From Thiodiazotropha sp040507005 (GTDB taxonomy: Bacteria; Pseudomonadota; Gammaproteobacteria; Chromatiales; Chromatiaceae): DNA of 64,000 bases. The stretch covers positions 21,304-85,303 of the forward strand of contig JBEVVS010000145.1 in the NCBI GenBank assembly GCA_040507005.1, written 5' to 3'. Below, one piece after another: positions 16,834 to 25,692 of this stretch (position 1 is the stretch's first letter; each line of letters begins with the position of its first letter). A program made the translations under genes and the position numbers. A model generated the notes under the pieces. It was not told the origin of the DNA, made no database searches, and saw only the letters and a program-made list of their open reading frames with translations.

Positions 16834-17460
16834 TTAAAACGGCTCTGTCAACAACAGCTTCATGGCGAGCAGGCAAAAGATGGCGGCAGCGACCCGATGC
16901 ATGGTGCGCTGTGCCGTATCGGAACGCTTGAGCCAGGGACTGATGATAGCCGCCAATTCGGCAATGCCGCCAAACACCAGCAGTGTGGCGAGAATGAAAA
17001 CAAAGCCGAAACTGATCATTTGCAGCACGATTGGGCCGGTACCAGGTAGTGCGAACTGAGGCAGTAGTGCGAGAAAAAACAGCGAGACCTTGGGATTGGT
17101 TACATTCATGATGATACCCCGGCGGTAGACCTTCCAGGGCGCAAGCTCCGCTTGATCCTGTAGTGACAAGCGGCTGTTGGATCTCTGAATGAAGCGCCAA
17201 GCCAAATAGAACAGATAGGCGGCACCGACTATTTTCAGCAGATTGAACGCTACTTCGGATGTCTGAAACAGCGCAGCGACACCCAGGGAAACCGCAATCG
17301 TATGTACAAGTAAACCGGTTGAAAAACCCAAGGTTGCATACCAGCCTGTGGCTTTTCCATGGAGTGCGGATTGGGTCAGAACAAACAGATTATCCGGCCC
17401 GGGTACAAGAGCCAGGACGACCGCGGTGACAAACAGTGCGAGTAGATTTTCCAGCATCAT
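16834..17460 (-). CDS. LysE/RhtB-family exporter
   Basis: An inner-membrane protein of 208 residues with about six hydrophobic segments. The N-terminal PGPDNLFVLTQSALHGKATGWYA region is the family signature (PGPD/N followed by a G-rich helix). Members export amino acids or homoserine lactones; the substrate here cannot be told. It is followed on the same strand by endonuclease IV after 67 bp. Confidence 0.9.
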   Translation of the reverse strand: MMLENLLALFVTAVVLALVPGPDNLFVLTQSALHGKATGWYATLGFSTGLLVHTIAVSLGVAALFQTSEVAFNLLKIVGAAYLFYLAWRFIQRSNSRLSLQDQAELAPWKVYRRGIIMNVTNPKVSLFFLALLPQFALPGTGPIVLQMISFGFVFILATLLVFGGIAELAAIISPWLKRSDTAQRTMHRVAAAIFCLLAMKLLLTEPF

Positions 17461-17469
17461 GGATCAATA

Positions 17470-18621
17470 TCAAGACTTGATAGTCTGCAAAAACAGAGAT
17501 CTAGCCTCAACCCCTATATCCGGCTGATTGAAAAATATTCCATCCACGCCTTGATGGAAAAGCTGCATGGCCTGACTTTCCAACCTCTCCCGCCATAACT
17601 TGCTGGACGACTGGACCGAAGAGACTGTTTCACACAATGGATAGGCATGCACCTGCATACCACAGGTGTGTGCATTGTCGATAATAGAGGTATCTTCCAG
17701 TATCGATTTAGAAAACAGGTTATCAATCCACATAGCTATCCCCGTTGCATAGTGTTGAGCCATCCAATCGGTTGCTTCAGGCAGTGAGAGTGCCTGATAA
17801 CCTCGCTCAGTTACCCCGTCTACAATATCAGGGAGTTCGGCATAATATTTCTCGAGATCGTCTCTTCGATCGCGATGGTAGATAAAATCATAGGGTATGG
17901 AGAAATTACCTTCAGGGAGAATCAGCTCCCCTGTTATATCTCCTATCAACTGAATCAGTGGAAGCTCAAGTCCATACTCGGGCATAATCTGATCATGCAG
18001 TTCTATCAGGTTGGCAACCTCAAAAGATTGGATATAGATACGCTCGGGTGAAGTAAACGACTCCTGCTGCAGCACTTCAATCAATATCCGACCAATCGAT
18101 TGCCGGATAGGTGCTCCATCAAGATAACACCCTTCCATTGCGTAATAGGTCGGTAGCTTTGTCTCCGGATAGATGCCGATCTTCAAGCCACTCCTTTTCT
18201 CCTCATCTCTGACCAATGCAAGGATCTCTTCAAGGGTGGGAATTGGATAGAGCCCCGGGTCTGCACCTGGCAGTGGGAGACCATCGGCTTGACTCCAGAT
18301 ACAAGTCAGGCGTTTGATCTCTGCAAGGTCGAAGTCTTCGCAAAACCACCCTCTGCGTCGCATACCATCAACCAGCTTGGTGGTATACCGATCAGCGAAC
18401 TCGGGATGGTGCGCAATATCAGTGGTGCAGCCCAACTCATTGTCATGTCGTGCAATCAGGCGTCCATCCCGGGTCAAGACCAGGTCGGGCTCGATAAAAT
18501 CGGCACCCATCTCGATCGCCAATCGATAGGAGGCCAAGGTATGTTCCGGAAGATATCCGCATGCCCCACGGTGGCCGATGACCAGGGGCCTAATTTCCTC
18601 ACCAGCTAGTAACCGCTTCAT
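17470..18621 (-). CDS. Glycerophosphodiester phosphodiesterase
   Basis: This hydrolyses glycerophosphodiesters to glycerol-3-phosphate and an alcohol. It has about 383 residues with GDPD motifs HRGACGYLPEHT (catalytic His), DFIEPDLVLTRDG (Glu and Asp metal ligands) and a second catalytic His in ARHD. I chose the ATG at 18621; the longest frame would add 14 residues from a TTG with no support. There is no clear signal peptide from this start, which makes a cytoplasmic form likely, although the length is closer to the periplasmic GlpQ type than to UgpQ. It is divergent from cysZ. Confidence 0.92.
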   Translation of the reverse strand: MKRLLAGEEIRPLVIGHRGACGYLPEHTLASYRLAIEMGADFIEPDLVLTRDGRLIARHDNELGCTTDIAHHPEFADRYTTKLVDGMRRRGWFCEDFDLAEIKRLTCIWSQADGLPLPGADPGLYPIPTLEEILALVRDEEKRSGLKIGIYPETKLPTYYAMEGCYLDGAPIRQSIGRILIEVLQQESFTSPERIYIQSFEVANLIELHDQIMPEYGLELPLIQLIGDITGELILPEGNFSIPYDFIYHRDRRDDLEKYYAELPDIVDGVTERGYQALSLPEATDWMAQHYATGIAMWIDNLFSKSILEDTSIIDNAHTCGMQVHAYPLCETVSSVQSSSKLWRERLESQAMQLFHQGVDGIFFNQPDIGVEARSLFLQTIKS

Positions 18622-18767
18622 AAAAAATTCTTTTTTAATCGAGTTGGCCAAGGTACCGGGCAAACAGGTGACAGTTGCTTAACTCGCCACAATCAGTGCG
18701 CATCTCTAAAGACATTAGGTTATATTTGGCCGCTGATAAACGGATTGAGAAACTCAGGATCTCAAAC

Positions 18768-19508
18768 ATGGTGAAAAACCCGCTCGCAGGTGCAAGCTAT
18801 CTGCTCAGGGGGCTCGGATTGCTCAACAAACCCGGTCTGCGCCCTTTTGTATTGATTCCATTGGCCATCAATATCATTGTCTTCAGCTTATTGATCTGGC
18901 TCGGCATCGATCAATTCGAGCAGTTGATGGACCGTTTCCTTCCCGATGACGAGAGCTGGCTCGCCTGGCTGCGTTGGCTGTTGTGGCCCCTGTTTGCCAT
19001 CACCCTGGTGTTGATTATTTTCTATACCTTCACCGTGATCGCCAACCTCATTGCCTCTCCGTTCAATGGGTTGCTAGCGGAAAAGGTCGAACTCTATCTG
19101 GGCGGCGAACTCCCGAATCAAGCAAGCGGGGCCAAACAGATGGTCAAGGATGTGGTGCCCTCACTGCTGTCGGAACTGCGCAAACTGCTCTATTTTCTGC
19201 TGCGCGCCATCCCCCTGTTGATACTCTTCCTGATACCCGGCATCAACATCCTGGCACCCTTTCTTTGGATGGCCTTCAGCGCCTGGTTCCTCGCCGTAGA
19301 GTATGGCGACTACCCGATGGCCAATCACAAACTGGCCTTCAAACAGCAGCATAGACGCTTGAAACAGGCCCGTTTCTCATCCCTCACCTTCGGTGGCGGT
19401 TTGACCTTGATGATGATGATACCCATCCTCAACTTCGTTGCCATGCCGGCCGCCGTCGCCGGCGCCACGCTCTTCTGGCATGAACAGCTGCGGTATCTTG
19501 AGAGTTGA
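18768..19508 (+). CDS. cysZ: CysZ-like sulfate permease (EI24 family)
   Basis: An integral membrane protein of 246 residues with four or more long hydrophobic segments, resembling CysZ: NPLAGASYLLRGLGLLNKPGLRPFVLIPLAINI near the N-terminus, ASPFNGLLAEKVE in the first half, and a C-terminal segment ending in EQLRYLES. CysZ takes up sulfate for cysteine synthesis. The start at 18768 has AGGA 9 nt upstream; the frame can be extended 31 codons upstream but that part is not typical. It is followed directly by inverted-repeat element copy 2. Confidence 0.88.
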   Translation: MVKNPLAGASYLLRGLGLLNKPGLRPFVLIPLAINIIVFSLLIWLGIDQFEQLMDRFLPDDESWLAWLRWLLWPLFAITLVLIIFYTFTVIANLIASPFNGLLAEKVELYLGGELPNQASGAKQMVKDVVPSLLSELRKLLYFLLRAIPLLILFLIPGINILAPFLWMAFSAWFLAVEYGDYPMANHKLAFKQQHRRLKQARFSSLTFGGGLTLMMMIPILNFVAMPAAVAGATLFWHEQLRYLES

Positions 19509-19678
19509 GTCCGCAAATGAACGCAAATAAGATTCAAGTGCGGACTACAGAACCCCTAAATGCAGAAAAACAGATGCACCTTTTCCGAGGTGCTGGTGGT
19601 TCACAATAGGTAATACTCGAGGTGGCCATCATGTTAATCCGGAATAGCATTTGCGTTCATTCGCGTTCATTTGCGGAC
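19509..19678. repeat. Inverted-repeat element, copy 2
   Basis: The left arm (19509-19528) and right arm (19649-19678) share the first 16 positions of GTCCGCAAATGAACGC exactly in inverted orientation. The right arm has three 10-nt units like copy 1; the left arm has lost about one unit. The 120-bp interior differs from that of copy 1. It fills the space between cysZ and the aminotransferase gene. Confidence 0.72.
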
Positions 19679-19694
19679 ATCTTTCCTCCCGATC

Positions 19695-20855
19695 TCAGCT
19701 CCCGAGAAAGGCGCCAATGCGTTCAACCCCCTCCCGCAGGCGCTCCAGGTCGGTGGTATAGGCGAAGCGCAGATGGGATTTTGGTTGATTGAAGCCGAAA
19801 TCCAGCCCCGGCGTGACCGCCACACCCGCTTCATGCAGGAGCCGCTGGGCAAATACCTGACTGTCATCGCACAATTCACCGCAACCCGCATAGAGATAGA
19901 AGGCCCCCTGGGGGGTTACCGGGATGGCGAACCCCAAGTCGCGCAAGGCCGGAAGCAGAAAGTCACGCCGCGCCTGGAAGGCTTGGCGACGCTGCTCCAG
20001 GATCTCCATCGCTGGGGATGAGAATGCGCTCATTGCGGCATGCTGAGAGAGGGTCGGCGCCGAGAGAAAGATATTCTGTGCCAGGCGGTCGATTGGGTCG
20101 ATGAAGGCTTCCGGGGCAACCAGCCAGCCGAGCCGCCACCCGGTCATCCCGAAAAATTTGGAAAAGCTGTTGATGACGAACAGGTTATCGGCGAATCGCA
20201 GTGCCGTACCTCCCACTTCGTCGTAGACCAATCCCTGGTAGATCTCATCGACGATCAACACCCCCCCCAAACGCTCGACCGTGGCATGCAGCCTTCGCAT
20301 CTCATCATCGGCGATCAGGGTACCGGTCGGATTGGAGGGCGATGCCACCAACACCGCCTTGGTATCTTCACGCCATGCCTGCTCCAGCAACTCTGCCGTC
20401 AGCTGATAACCCGTCTCCGGACCCACGTTCACGGCCACGGCTATCCCGTCCACCAACTCCACGAAGTGTCGGTTGCAGGGATAGCCGGGATCTGCAAGCA
20501 ACACCGACTCACCCGGATTGATCAGTACGCTCATGATCAGTTGCAGGGCGCCGGAGGATCCGGGTGTGACCACTACCCGCTGCGGATCCAGATCGACGCT
20601 ATAGTGATCCCGGTAGTGATCGGCAATCCCCTGACGCAGGGCTGGCAGGCCTTTCGCGGGGGTATAGTGGACATCTCCCGTCGCCAGTGCAGCCTGTCCT
20701 GCGGCGACAACCGGTTCGGGTGTATCGAAGTCTGGTTCTCCTATCTCCATATGAATGATGGTGCGACCCTCGGCCTCCAAACGCCTGGCCTGGGCCAACA
20801 GATCCATGACATAGAATGGAGCGATGCGTTGCATGCGCCTGGCAATCTTGCTCAT
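19695..20855 (-). CDS. PLP-dependent class I/II aminotransferase
   Basis: A fold-type I aminotransferase of 386 residues. EIGEPDFDTP near residue 37, the P-x-NPTG motif (SPSNPTG), DEIYQGLVYD and the PLP lysine in NSFSKFFGMTGWRLG are all present. It fits the branch of aspartate/aromatic-type transaminases annotated as AspC-like or alanine-type; the exact substrate is not determinable. The ATG overlaps the stop codon of the HAD phosphatase gene by 4 bases (ATGA), so the two are coupled. Confidence 0.93.
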   Translation of the reverse strand: MSKIARRMQRIAPFYVMDLLAQARRLEAEGRTIIHMEIGEPDFDTPEPVVAAGQAALATGDVHYTPAKGLPALRQGIADHYRDHYSVDLDPQRVVVTPGSSGALQLIMSVLINPGESVLLADPGYPCNRHFVELVDGIAVAVNVGPETGYQLTAELLEQAWREDTKAVLVASPSNPTGTLIADDEMRRLHATVERLGGVLIVDEIYQGLVYDEVGGTALRFADNLFVINSFSKFFGMTGWRLGWLVAPEAFIDPIDRLAQNIFLSAPTLSQHAAMSAFSSPAMEILEQRRQAFQARRDFLLPALRDLGFAIPVTPQGAFYLYAGCGELCDDSQVFAQRLLHEAGVAVTPGLDFGFNQPKSHLRFAYTTDLERLREGVERIGAFLGS

Positions 20856-21625
20856 GGATCTGATTTTCCGTGCAGTGCCCGCAGCAAGGCTATATCGACG
20901 AACATATGCCCATCCGCCTCACCGGACATCACCTGGAAGGGTTGATCGGGCTCACCGAACTGATCGATCACCAGGCTAGCCCCGTTGAAGTCATCCTCAG
21001 CGGTGTAGCCATTGGTGGTTACCAGAATCGAGTCGATCCCGGCGTGGCTCGCGGATCTTACCCCATTGCGGGAATCCTCGAGGGCGAGACAGGCATCCGC
21101 CTGCAGATCCAGGCGTTGCATCGCCCAAAGATAGATATCCGGGGCCGGTTTTTTTGCTGCCACGATATCACCCGCTGCGATCACCTCGAACCAGCTCTCC
21201 GCATCCGGGTCGAGACTGTGTTGCAGCAGGGCACTGACGTTGGCCGGGGTGGTGGTGGTGGCGATGGCCAGGCGCAGTCCCGCCTGCCGGGCATCGCTCA
21301 GCAGACGTTTGACACCGATGCGCATCGGTATCAGGCCCTGTGACAACATATTGGTGTAGTGTTGCGTCTTACTGGCATGCAGCGCAGCAATGAAGTCATC
21401 CAGATCATCCGGTCTCCGGTAATCCCGATTGTAGTGATCCAGATAGTGGCGGATTCGCTCCTTGCCGCCAGTCACCGCCAGCAGCTCGCCGTATAGCGCA
21501 ACCGACCACTCCCAATCCAGGCCCGCCTCTTCAAAGGCCCGGTTGAAGGCCACCCGGTGGCCGTCACGCTCGGTATCGGCAAGGGTGCCGTCCACGTCAA
21601 ATATCAATGCCTCTAATTCAGCCAT
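20852..21625 (-). CDS. HAD-family hydrolase, CbbY-like
   Basis: A phosphatase of 257 residues of the haloacid dehalogenase superfamily. Motif I is FDVDGTLADTE (nucleophile Asp), a cap domain follows, motif II is in AIATTTTP, and the LEDSRNGVRSA segment carries the motif III/IV acids. The cap and size resemble CbbY, which removes xylulose-1,5-bisphosphate, an inhibitor of RuBisCO. That would fit an autotrophic sulfur oxidiser, but no Calvin-cycle gene lies in the window. The ATG at 21625 was preferred to the TTG 12 bases upstream. Confidence 0.87.
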   Translation of the reverse strand: MAELEALIFDVDGTLADTERDGHRVAFNRAFEEAGLDWEWSVALYGELLAVTGGKERIRHYLDHYNRDYRRPDDLDDFIAALHASKTQHYTNMLSQGLIPMRIGVKRLLSDARQAGLRLAIATTTTPANVSALLQHSLDPDAESWFEVIAAGDIVAAKKPAPDIYLWAMQRLDLQADACLALEDSRNGVRSASHAGIDSILVTTNGYTAEDDFNGASLVIDQFGEPDQPFQVMSGEADGHMFVDIALLRALHGKSDP

Positions 21626-21637
21626 TACTCCACCCAA

Positions 21638-21901
21638 AATGCCAAAAAGCTAAGGTATTCTCCAACCGGGACGCTAGCTTAACTGCGCCAGCCAGGCAAT
21701 AGACGGTCGTTGAGAACCATTTATTGGCGATGGCGTACCAGCTTACCGACAGGAGAATGGCGTGCAAAGTCGCCAAGAAGGGAAAAATCCACACAAATCC
21801 TGCCCTGGGGCAAGCATTATGACAATATTGACCTTTAAATTCAGTCGATATGGACCAATCTTATAGATGGGAAGACGATTAACAAAGCAGACCCCGATTT
21901 G
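21638..21901. other. Intergenic region upstream of dksA
   Basis: About 260 bp between the divergent HAD gene and dksA promoter. I see no convincing gene, RNA or repeat in it. Short reading frames here lack a ribosome binding site and family resemblance. Confidence 0.5.
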
Positions 21902-21930
21902 TTGTTTCGTTCTTTCCTTTCTGGTATAGA
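21902..21930 (+). promoter_or_regulatory. Candidate dksA promoter
   Basis: TTGTTT at 21902-21907 and TATAGA at 21925-21930 are 17 bp apart, with an extended -10 TG at 21922-21923. A start near 21937 would leave a leader of about 23 nt containing the dksA ribosome binding site. Confidence 0.5.
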
Positions 21931-21959
21931 TATGCGCCTTCACTGAAGAGGTACCATGA

Positions 21960-22400
21960 ATGGCCCAGAAGAAAGCCAACACACAGGGGGCGAACTCCTT
22001 CGGAATCGAGCCCTACAAGTCCGCTAAGGGCGAAGAGTATATGAGCGATGCCCAAGAAGCTCATTTCCGCACCATCCTGGATGCATGGAAAGCCAACTTG
22101 ATGCAAGAAGTCGACCGTACCGTGCACCATATGCAGGATGAGGCCGCCAATTTTCCTGATCCCAACGATCGGGCGACCCAGGAATCTGAGTTCAGCCTGG
22201 AGCTGCGTACCCGTGACCGGGAGCGCAAATTGATCAAAAAGATCGATGAGGCCCTGGAAAAGCTCGACAACCACGATTATGGCTACTGCGAGTCCTGTGG
22301 GGTGGAGATCGGCATCAGACGTCTGGAGGCCCGTCCCACGGCAACCCAGTGCATCGATTGCAAAACCCTTGATGAGATTCGCGAAAAACAGATGGGCTAG
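21960..22400 (+). CDS. dksA: RNA polymerase-binding transcription factor DksA
   Basis: A 146-residue DksA. It binds the RNA polymerase secondary channel and works with ppGpp in the stringent response. It has the coiled-coil with an acidic tip (FPDPNDRATQE near residues 60-70), and the zinc site CESC...CIDC near the C-terminus with all four Cys present. The start has GAGG 8 nt upstream. A strong terminator follows, then gluQ, the usual gene order in gammaproteobacteria. Confidence 0.98.
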   Translation: MAQKKANTQGANSFGIEPYKSAKGEEYMSDAQEAHFRTILDAWKANLMQEVDRTVHHMQDEAANFPDPNDRATQESEFSLELRTRDRERKLIKKIDEALEKLDNHDYGYCESCGVEIGIRRLEARPTATQCIDCKTLDEIREKQMG

Positions 22401-22423
22401 CACCCTCTTCAATGGGCTTCAGG

Positions 22424-22455
22424 AAAAACCGGCCAGGGCCGGTTTTTCTGTTTTT
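22424..22455 (+). terminator. Intrinsic terminator after dksA
   Basis: An 11-bp stem, AAAAACCGGCC paired with GGCCGGTTTTT, around a 2-nt loop, followed by CTGTTTTT. It lies 24 bp after the dksA stop codon. Confidence 0.9.
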
Positions 22456-22501
22456 GAGGCCCGCACCACACCCTTGAAGCCATTGGATTAGAGAGGCAAA
22501 G

Positions 22502-23437
22502 ATGGCCGATCTGGTTGAAAATAGCGTTTATCGGGGTCGATTTGCCCCTTCTCCCACTGGCGAACTCCATTTCGGCTCCCTGGTAGCGGCACTGGGCAGC
22601 TACCTGGATGCCCGGAGCCAAAACGGGGAGTGGTATCTACGCATGGAAGACCTGGATCGCACACGAGAGGTGAAAGGGTCCGCCAAGTCGATTCTTCTCT
22701 CCCTGGAAAGGATGGGCTTTGACTGGGATGGGGAGATCGTCTACCAGAGCCAGCGAACCGGGGCCTATGCGGATGCAGTCGAACAGCTGATCCAGGCGCA
22801 ACTCGCCTATCCTTGCGGCTGTTCCCGCAAATCGATCGAGGAGCAGGCCAAGCATGGTGCGGAGGGAGCGATCTATCCGGGTTTCTGCCGCAATGGTGTA
22901 GCGGCGGGGAAGAGAGGAAGAAGCGTGCGGGTGTTTACCACTGATGAAAGGATCACTGTCAAGGATAGGATCCAGGGCCACCTCAGCCAGCAGATCAACC
23001 GGGAGATCGGAGATTTCGTGATTCGACGGGCCGATGGCTATCACGCCTATCAACTCGCTGTGGTGATCGATGATGCCTGGCAAGGGATTACTGCCATCAC
23101 TCGAGGCGCAGATCTACTCAGCTCGACCCCCAGACAGCACTATCTGCAACAGCTGCTGCGGCTACCCAATCCCAGCTACGCTCACCTCCCCGTGGCGGTG
23201 GATGACCAGGGTCGAAAACTGAGCAAGCAGTTCAAGGATGCCCCGGTGAATCCTAAACAGCCGTTAGATGCCCTGTTACACGCCCTAGCCTTCCTCAATC
23301 AACCCTTGCCGCCACAACGCCCCGATACCCTTGAGGGGTTCTGGAAATGGGCATTGTCGAACTGGTCGTTGCGCCAGGTTCCTGCCCAACTTCAGATGCC
23401 GGCCACCTCGCGCAGGTACTTGAACAATTTACGATAA
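22502..23437 (+). CDS. gluQ: Glutamyl-Q tRNA(Asp) synthetase
   Basis: This GluRS paralogue of 311 residues lacks the anticodon-binding domain and attaches glutamate to queuosine in tRNA-Asp. It has the HIGH-like segment FAPSPTGELHFGS, a zinc-binding set (CGCS ... GFC) and a KMSKS-like segment KLSKQ. The start has GAGAGG 5 nt upstream. The 3' end overlaps the convergent darP gene by about 46 bases. Confidence 0.96.
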   Translation: MADLVENSVYRGRFAPSPTGELHFGSLVAALGSYLDARSQNGEWYLRMEDLDRTREVKGSAKSILLSLERMGFDWDGEIVYQSQRTGAYADAVEQLIQAQLAYPCGCSRKSIEEQAKHGAEGAIYPGFCRNGVAAGKRGRSVRVFTTDERITVKDRIQGHLSQQINREIGDFVIRRADGYHAYQLAVVIDDAWQGITAITRGADLLSSTPRQHYLQQLLRLPNPSYAHLPVAVDDQGRKLSKQFKDAPVNPKQPLDALLHALAFLNQPLPPQRPDTLEGFWKWALSNWSLRQVPAQLQMPATSRRYLNNLR

Positions 23438-23835
23438 GCCGCCGGCGGACGCGCCTGTTCACGCTCCCGTTGAGTGGCCTGTATCAATTGCCGCAACCGT
23501 TGCCGATCAGCTGAGGGATAGCGTTGCATAAACTCGCCAAACGCCTCGCTCTCCTCTTCCAGGAGCCTCTCCCGCCACCGTTCCAGAGTGTGGAAGCGGT
23601 TGACATCGCCCTGATGCTGACTATCGATTTCGCCGATCACCCGCCGAATCGATTCAAGATCCTCATTGCGCAGCAGCTTTCCCAGGCGCCGGTAGTGACG
23701 ACGCAGGGCATTCAGTGATTTGATCCGTTTGCTCTCCTGCAGTGCCTCCTGCAGAACACTACTCAGCTGCATGCGCGCCAACAACGTGGGTGAGAGCTTT
23801 GTAAGACGCTCACCAAGATCCTGCAGGGCCAGCAT
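23392..23835 (-). CDS. darP: Ribosome-associated protein DarP (YjgA, DUF615)
   Basis: A small basic helical protein that associates with the 50S subunit during assembly. The family pattern is clear: LALQDLGERL near the start and RQLRQLIQ and KLFKYLREV at the end. The listed start is the first ATG, giving 147 residues, but this cuts into the conserved N-terminal helix: the frame upstream reads EFAEPSKSEIKRE, as in intact homologues. No ATG, GTG or TTG exists there before the in-frame stop at 23947. An ATC at 23901, 8 nt after GGAG and overlapping the end of recJ, is the best candidate for the true start. The gene may therefore use a non-AUG start, or carry a start-codon mutation. Confidence 0.88.
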   Translation of the reverse strand: MLALQDLGERLTKLSPTLLARMQLSSVLQEALQESKRIKSLNALRRHYRRLGKLLRNEDLESIRRVIGEIDSQHQGDVNRFHTLERWRERLLEEESEAFGEFMQRYPSADRQRLRQLIQATQREREQARPPAAYRKLFKYLREVAGI

Positions 23836-23888
23836 CTCGCGTTTGATCTCGCTCTTGCTGGGTTCTGCAAACTCTTCTTCCTGTTCGT

Positions 23889-25610
23889 TTAATTTATCGA
23901 TTGGATAGTCTCCACAATCAATTGCGGCGATCGCTTGCCGCGAAACTCATTCACATCCAGCCGATAGGTCATCTGCAGCCGAAGATCGGGATCGGCTAAC
24001 GGCGGCTGATTGAAGGCGATGGCATCGATTGTCCAGGCGCAGTTGGCCGATGACAACTCTAATTTGAGATGATGATCCCCCACCACCCGTTGCTGGTGAA
24101 GGGTAAAGCAACCCTCGAACAGGGGCTCTGGAAACCCCTGCCCCCAGGGTCCGCCGTTGCGCAGGGTCTCCGCCATCTCCAGGCTCATCTCGTCCGGTAA
24201 CAGCTCCCCATCGGTGAAGACCACCCCTTCGAGCATTTCCGGGCTCAATTGATCCGCTGTCCGGGCCTCGAATAGCTGTTTGAAACGGGGATAATCCACC
24301 TCGGAAAGGGTCAGCCCCGCAGCCATGGCATGTCCGCCAAAACGGGTTATCATGCCGGGATTGCGGGTGGCGATATCTGCCAGCAAGTCACGCATGTGCA
24401 GACCGCTGATCGAGCGGGCGGACCCCTTCAGCAGACCCGCCTCTCCTCTAGCAAAAGCGATCACCGGGCGATGGTACTGGGCCTTGATACGGGATGCCAG
24501 GATACCCACCACTCCCTGATGCCAGGCCTGATCAAAGAGACAGAGCCCAGCCGGCAGCTCACCGTCGGCGCTCAGGTGCAGTCGCTGTAGCAGGTCGTCT
24601 GCCTGGATTTTCATGGTCTGCTCAATCCCCCGCCGTTCCTGGTTGAGACGATCAAGCTCCTGTGCCATTTGCTGGGCCTCACTCAACGAATCGGTAAGCA
24701 AGCATTCGATTCCCAGTGCCATGTCATCCAGGCGTCCCGCAGCATTCAGACGGGGACCCAATGCGAAGCCGATATCCGAGGCGATGATATCGGACATGGA
24801 TCGTTTCGCCACTTCCGCCAGAGCGCGAATACCGGGACGACAAGACCCGGCCCGAATCCGCCTCAAACCCTGGGCGACCAGCACCCGGTTGTTGTAATCA
24901 AGGGGCACCAGATCACAAATGGTGCCGAGTGCGACCAGATCGAGCCATTGGGCGGGATTGGGCTCCTTCAGTCCCTGCCGTTCAAACCAGCCTGCATCCT
25001 TCAGCTTTCTGGCGAGGGCCGCCATCAGGTAGAAAATCACCCCGACACCAGCAAGATGCTTGCTGGGAAAAGTATCCCCCGGTTGATTCGGGTTGAGGAT
25101 TGCGGCTGCGGCAGGCAGCCGATCCGGCGGCAGATGGTGGTCCGTGACCAGCACGGGAATTCCCAGCTCATTCGCCCTATCCACACCCGACAGGCTGGAG
25201 ATGCCGTTATCCACGGTAATGATGAGCCCCGGTTCTCTGCTGGCTGCCATATCCACCAGTTCCGGTGTCAGTCCATAACCGAAATCGAATCGATTCGGCA
25301 CCAGATAGGAGAGCTCTTTTGCGCCAAAGGCGTCCAGGGCCAACATGGCCAAGGCCGTACTTGTGGCCCCGTCTGCGTCGTAATCCCCAACGATCAGGAT
25401 CGATTTTTCCAGGCTCAGGGCCCGCTGCAGCAAAGCGGCCGCCTCGGTGATCCCTTTCATGCGGCTGAGTGGCGCCATGTGGGCAAGCTCGAGTTCGAGT
25501 TCCCTATCCCTGATCAGCCCCCTGGCGCTGTATATCCGTTTCATGAGCGGATGAATGGCAGCAGACAATCGGCTGGATTCAGCTGCAAGCGGGCGCTTAA
25601 GGATCTTCAC
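23889..25610 (-). CDS. recJ: Single-stranded-DNA-specific exonuclease RecJ
   Basis: A 5'-3' ssDNA exonuclease for mismatch, base-excision and recombination repair, 573 residues. DHH-family motifs are complete: DYDADGATS (motif I), a DNG motif (ITVDNGISS), VTDHH and the DHHA1 motif GGHAMAAG. A C-terminal OB-fold follows. The start is GTG at 25610, with GGGG about 10 nt upstream; the N-terminus is typical in length. The end overlaps the probable darP start. Confidence 0.96.
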   Translation of the reverse strand: MKILKRPLAAESSRLSAAIHPLMKRIYSARGLIRDRELELELAHMAPLSRMKGITEAAALLQRALSLEKSILIVGDYDADGATSTALAMLALDAFGAKELSYLVPNRFDFGYGLTPELVDMAASREPGLIITVDNGISSLSGVDRANELGIPVLVTDHHLPPDRLPAAAAILNPNQPGDTFPSKHLAGVGVIFYLMAALARKLKDAGWFERQGLKEPNPAQWLDLVALGTICDLVPLDYNNRVLVAQGLRRIRAGSCRPGIRALAEVAKRSMSDIIASDIGFALGPRLNAAGRLDDMALGIECLLTDSLSEAQQMAQELDRLNQERRGIEQTMKIQADDLLQRLHLSADGELPAGLCLFDQAWHQGVVGILASRIKAQYHRPVIAFARGEAGLLKGSARSISGLHMRDLLADIATRNPGMITRFGGHAMAAGLTLSEVDYPRFKQLFEARTADQLSPEMLEGVVFTDGELLPDEMSLEMAETLRNGGPWGQGFPEPLFEGCFTLHQQRVVGDHHLKLELSSANCAWTIDAIAFNQPPLADPDLRLQMTYRLDVNEFRGKRSPQLIVETIQSIN

Positions 25611-25692
25611 AATTTCAATTTCCCCTGGAAACTTATGCTTGTTGCCCCCATCTAATGGGATGGCTCATTATACAGCCCTAGTCGTCGAAATT

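Noticed and set aside
20040..20945. 301-codon open frame on the plus strand
   Set aside because: It lies opposite the aminotransferase gene and the end of the HAD gene, both with clear motifs. No ribosome binding site or recognisable domain.
21743..21982. Minus-strand frame of 79 codons upstream of and overlapping dksA
   Set aside because: It crosses the dksA start and probable promoter, has no ribosome binding site and resembles nothing known.
24669..25655. 328-codon open frame on the plus strand
   Set aside because: It is antisense to the complete recJ gene. The translation is rich in Gln, His, Gly and Pro without family resemblance, typical of a shadow frame.
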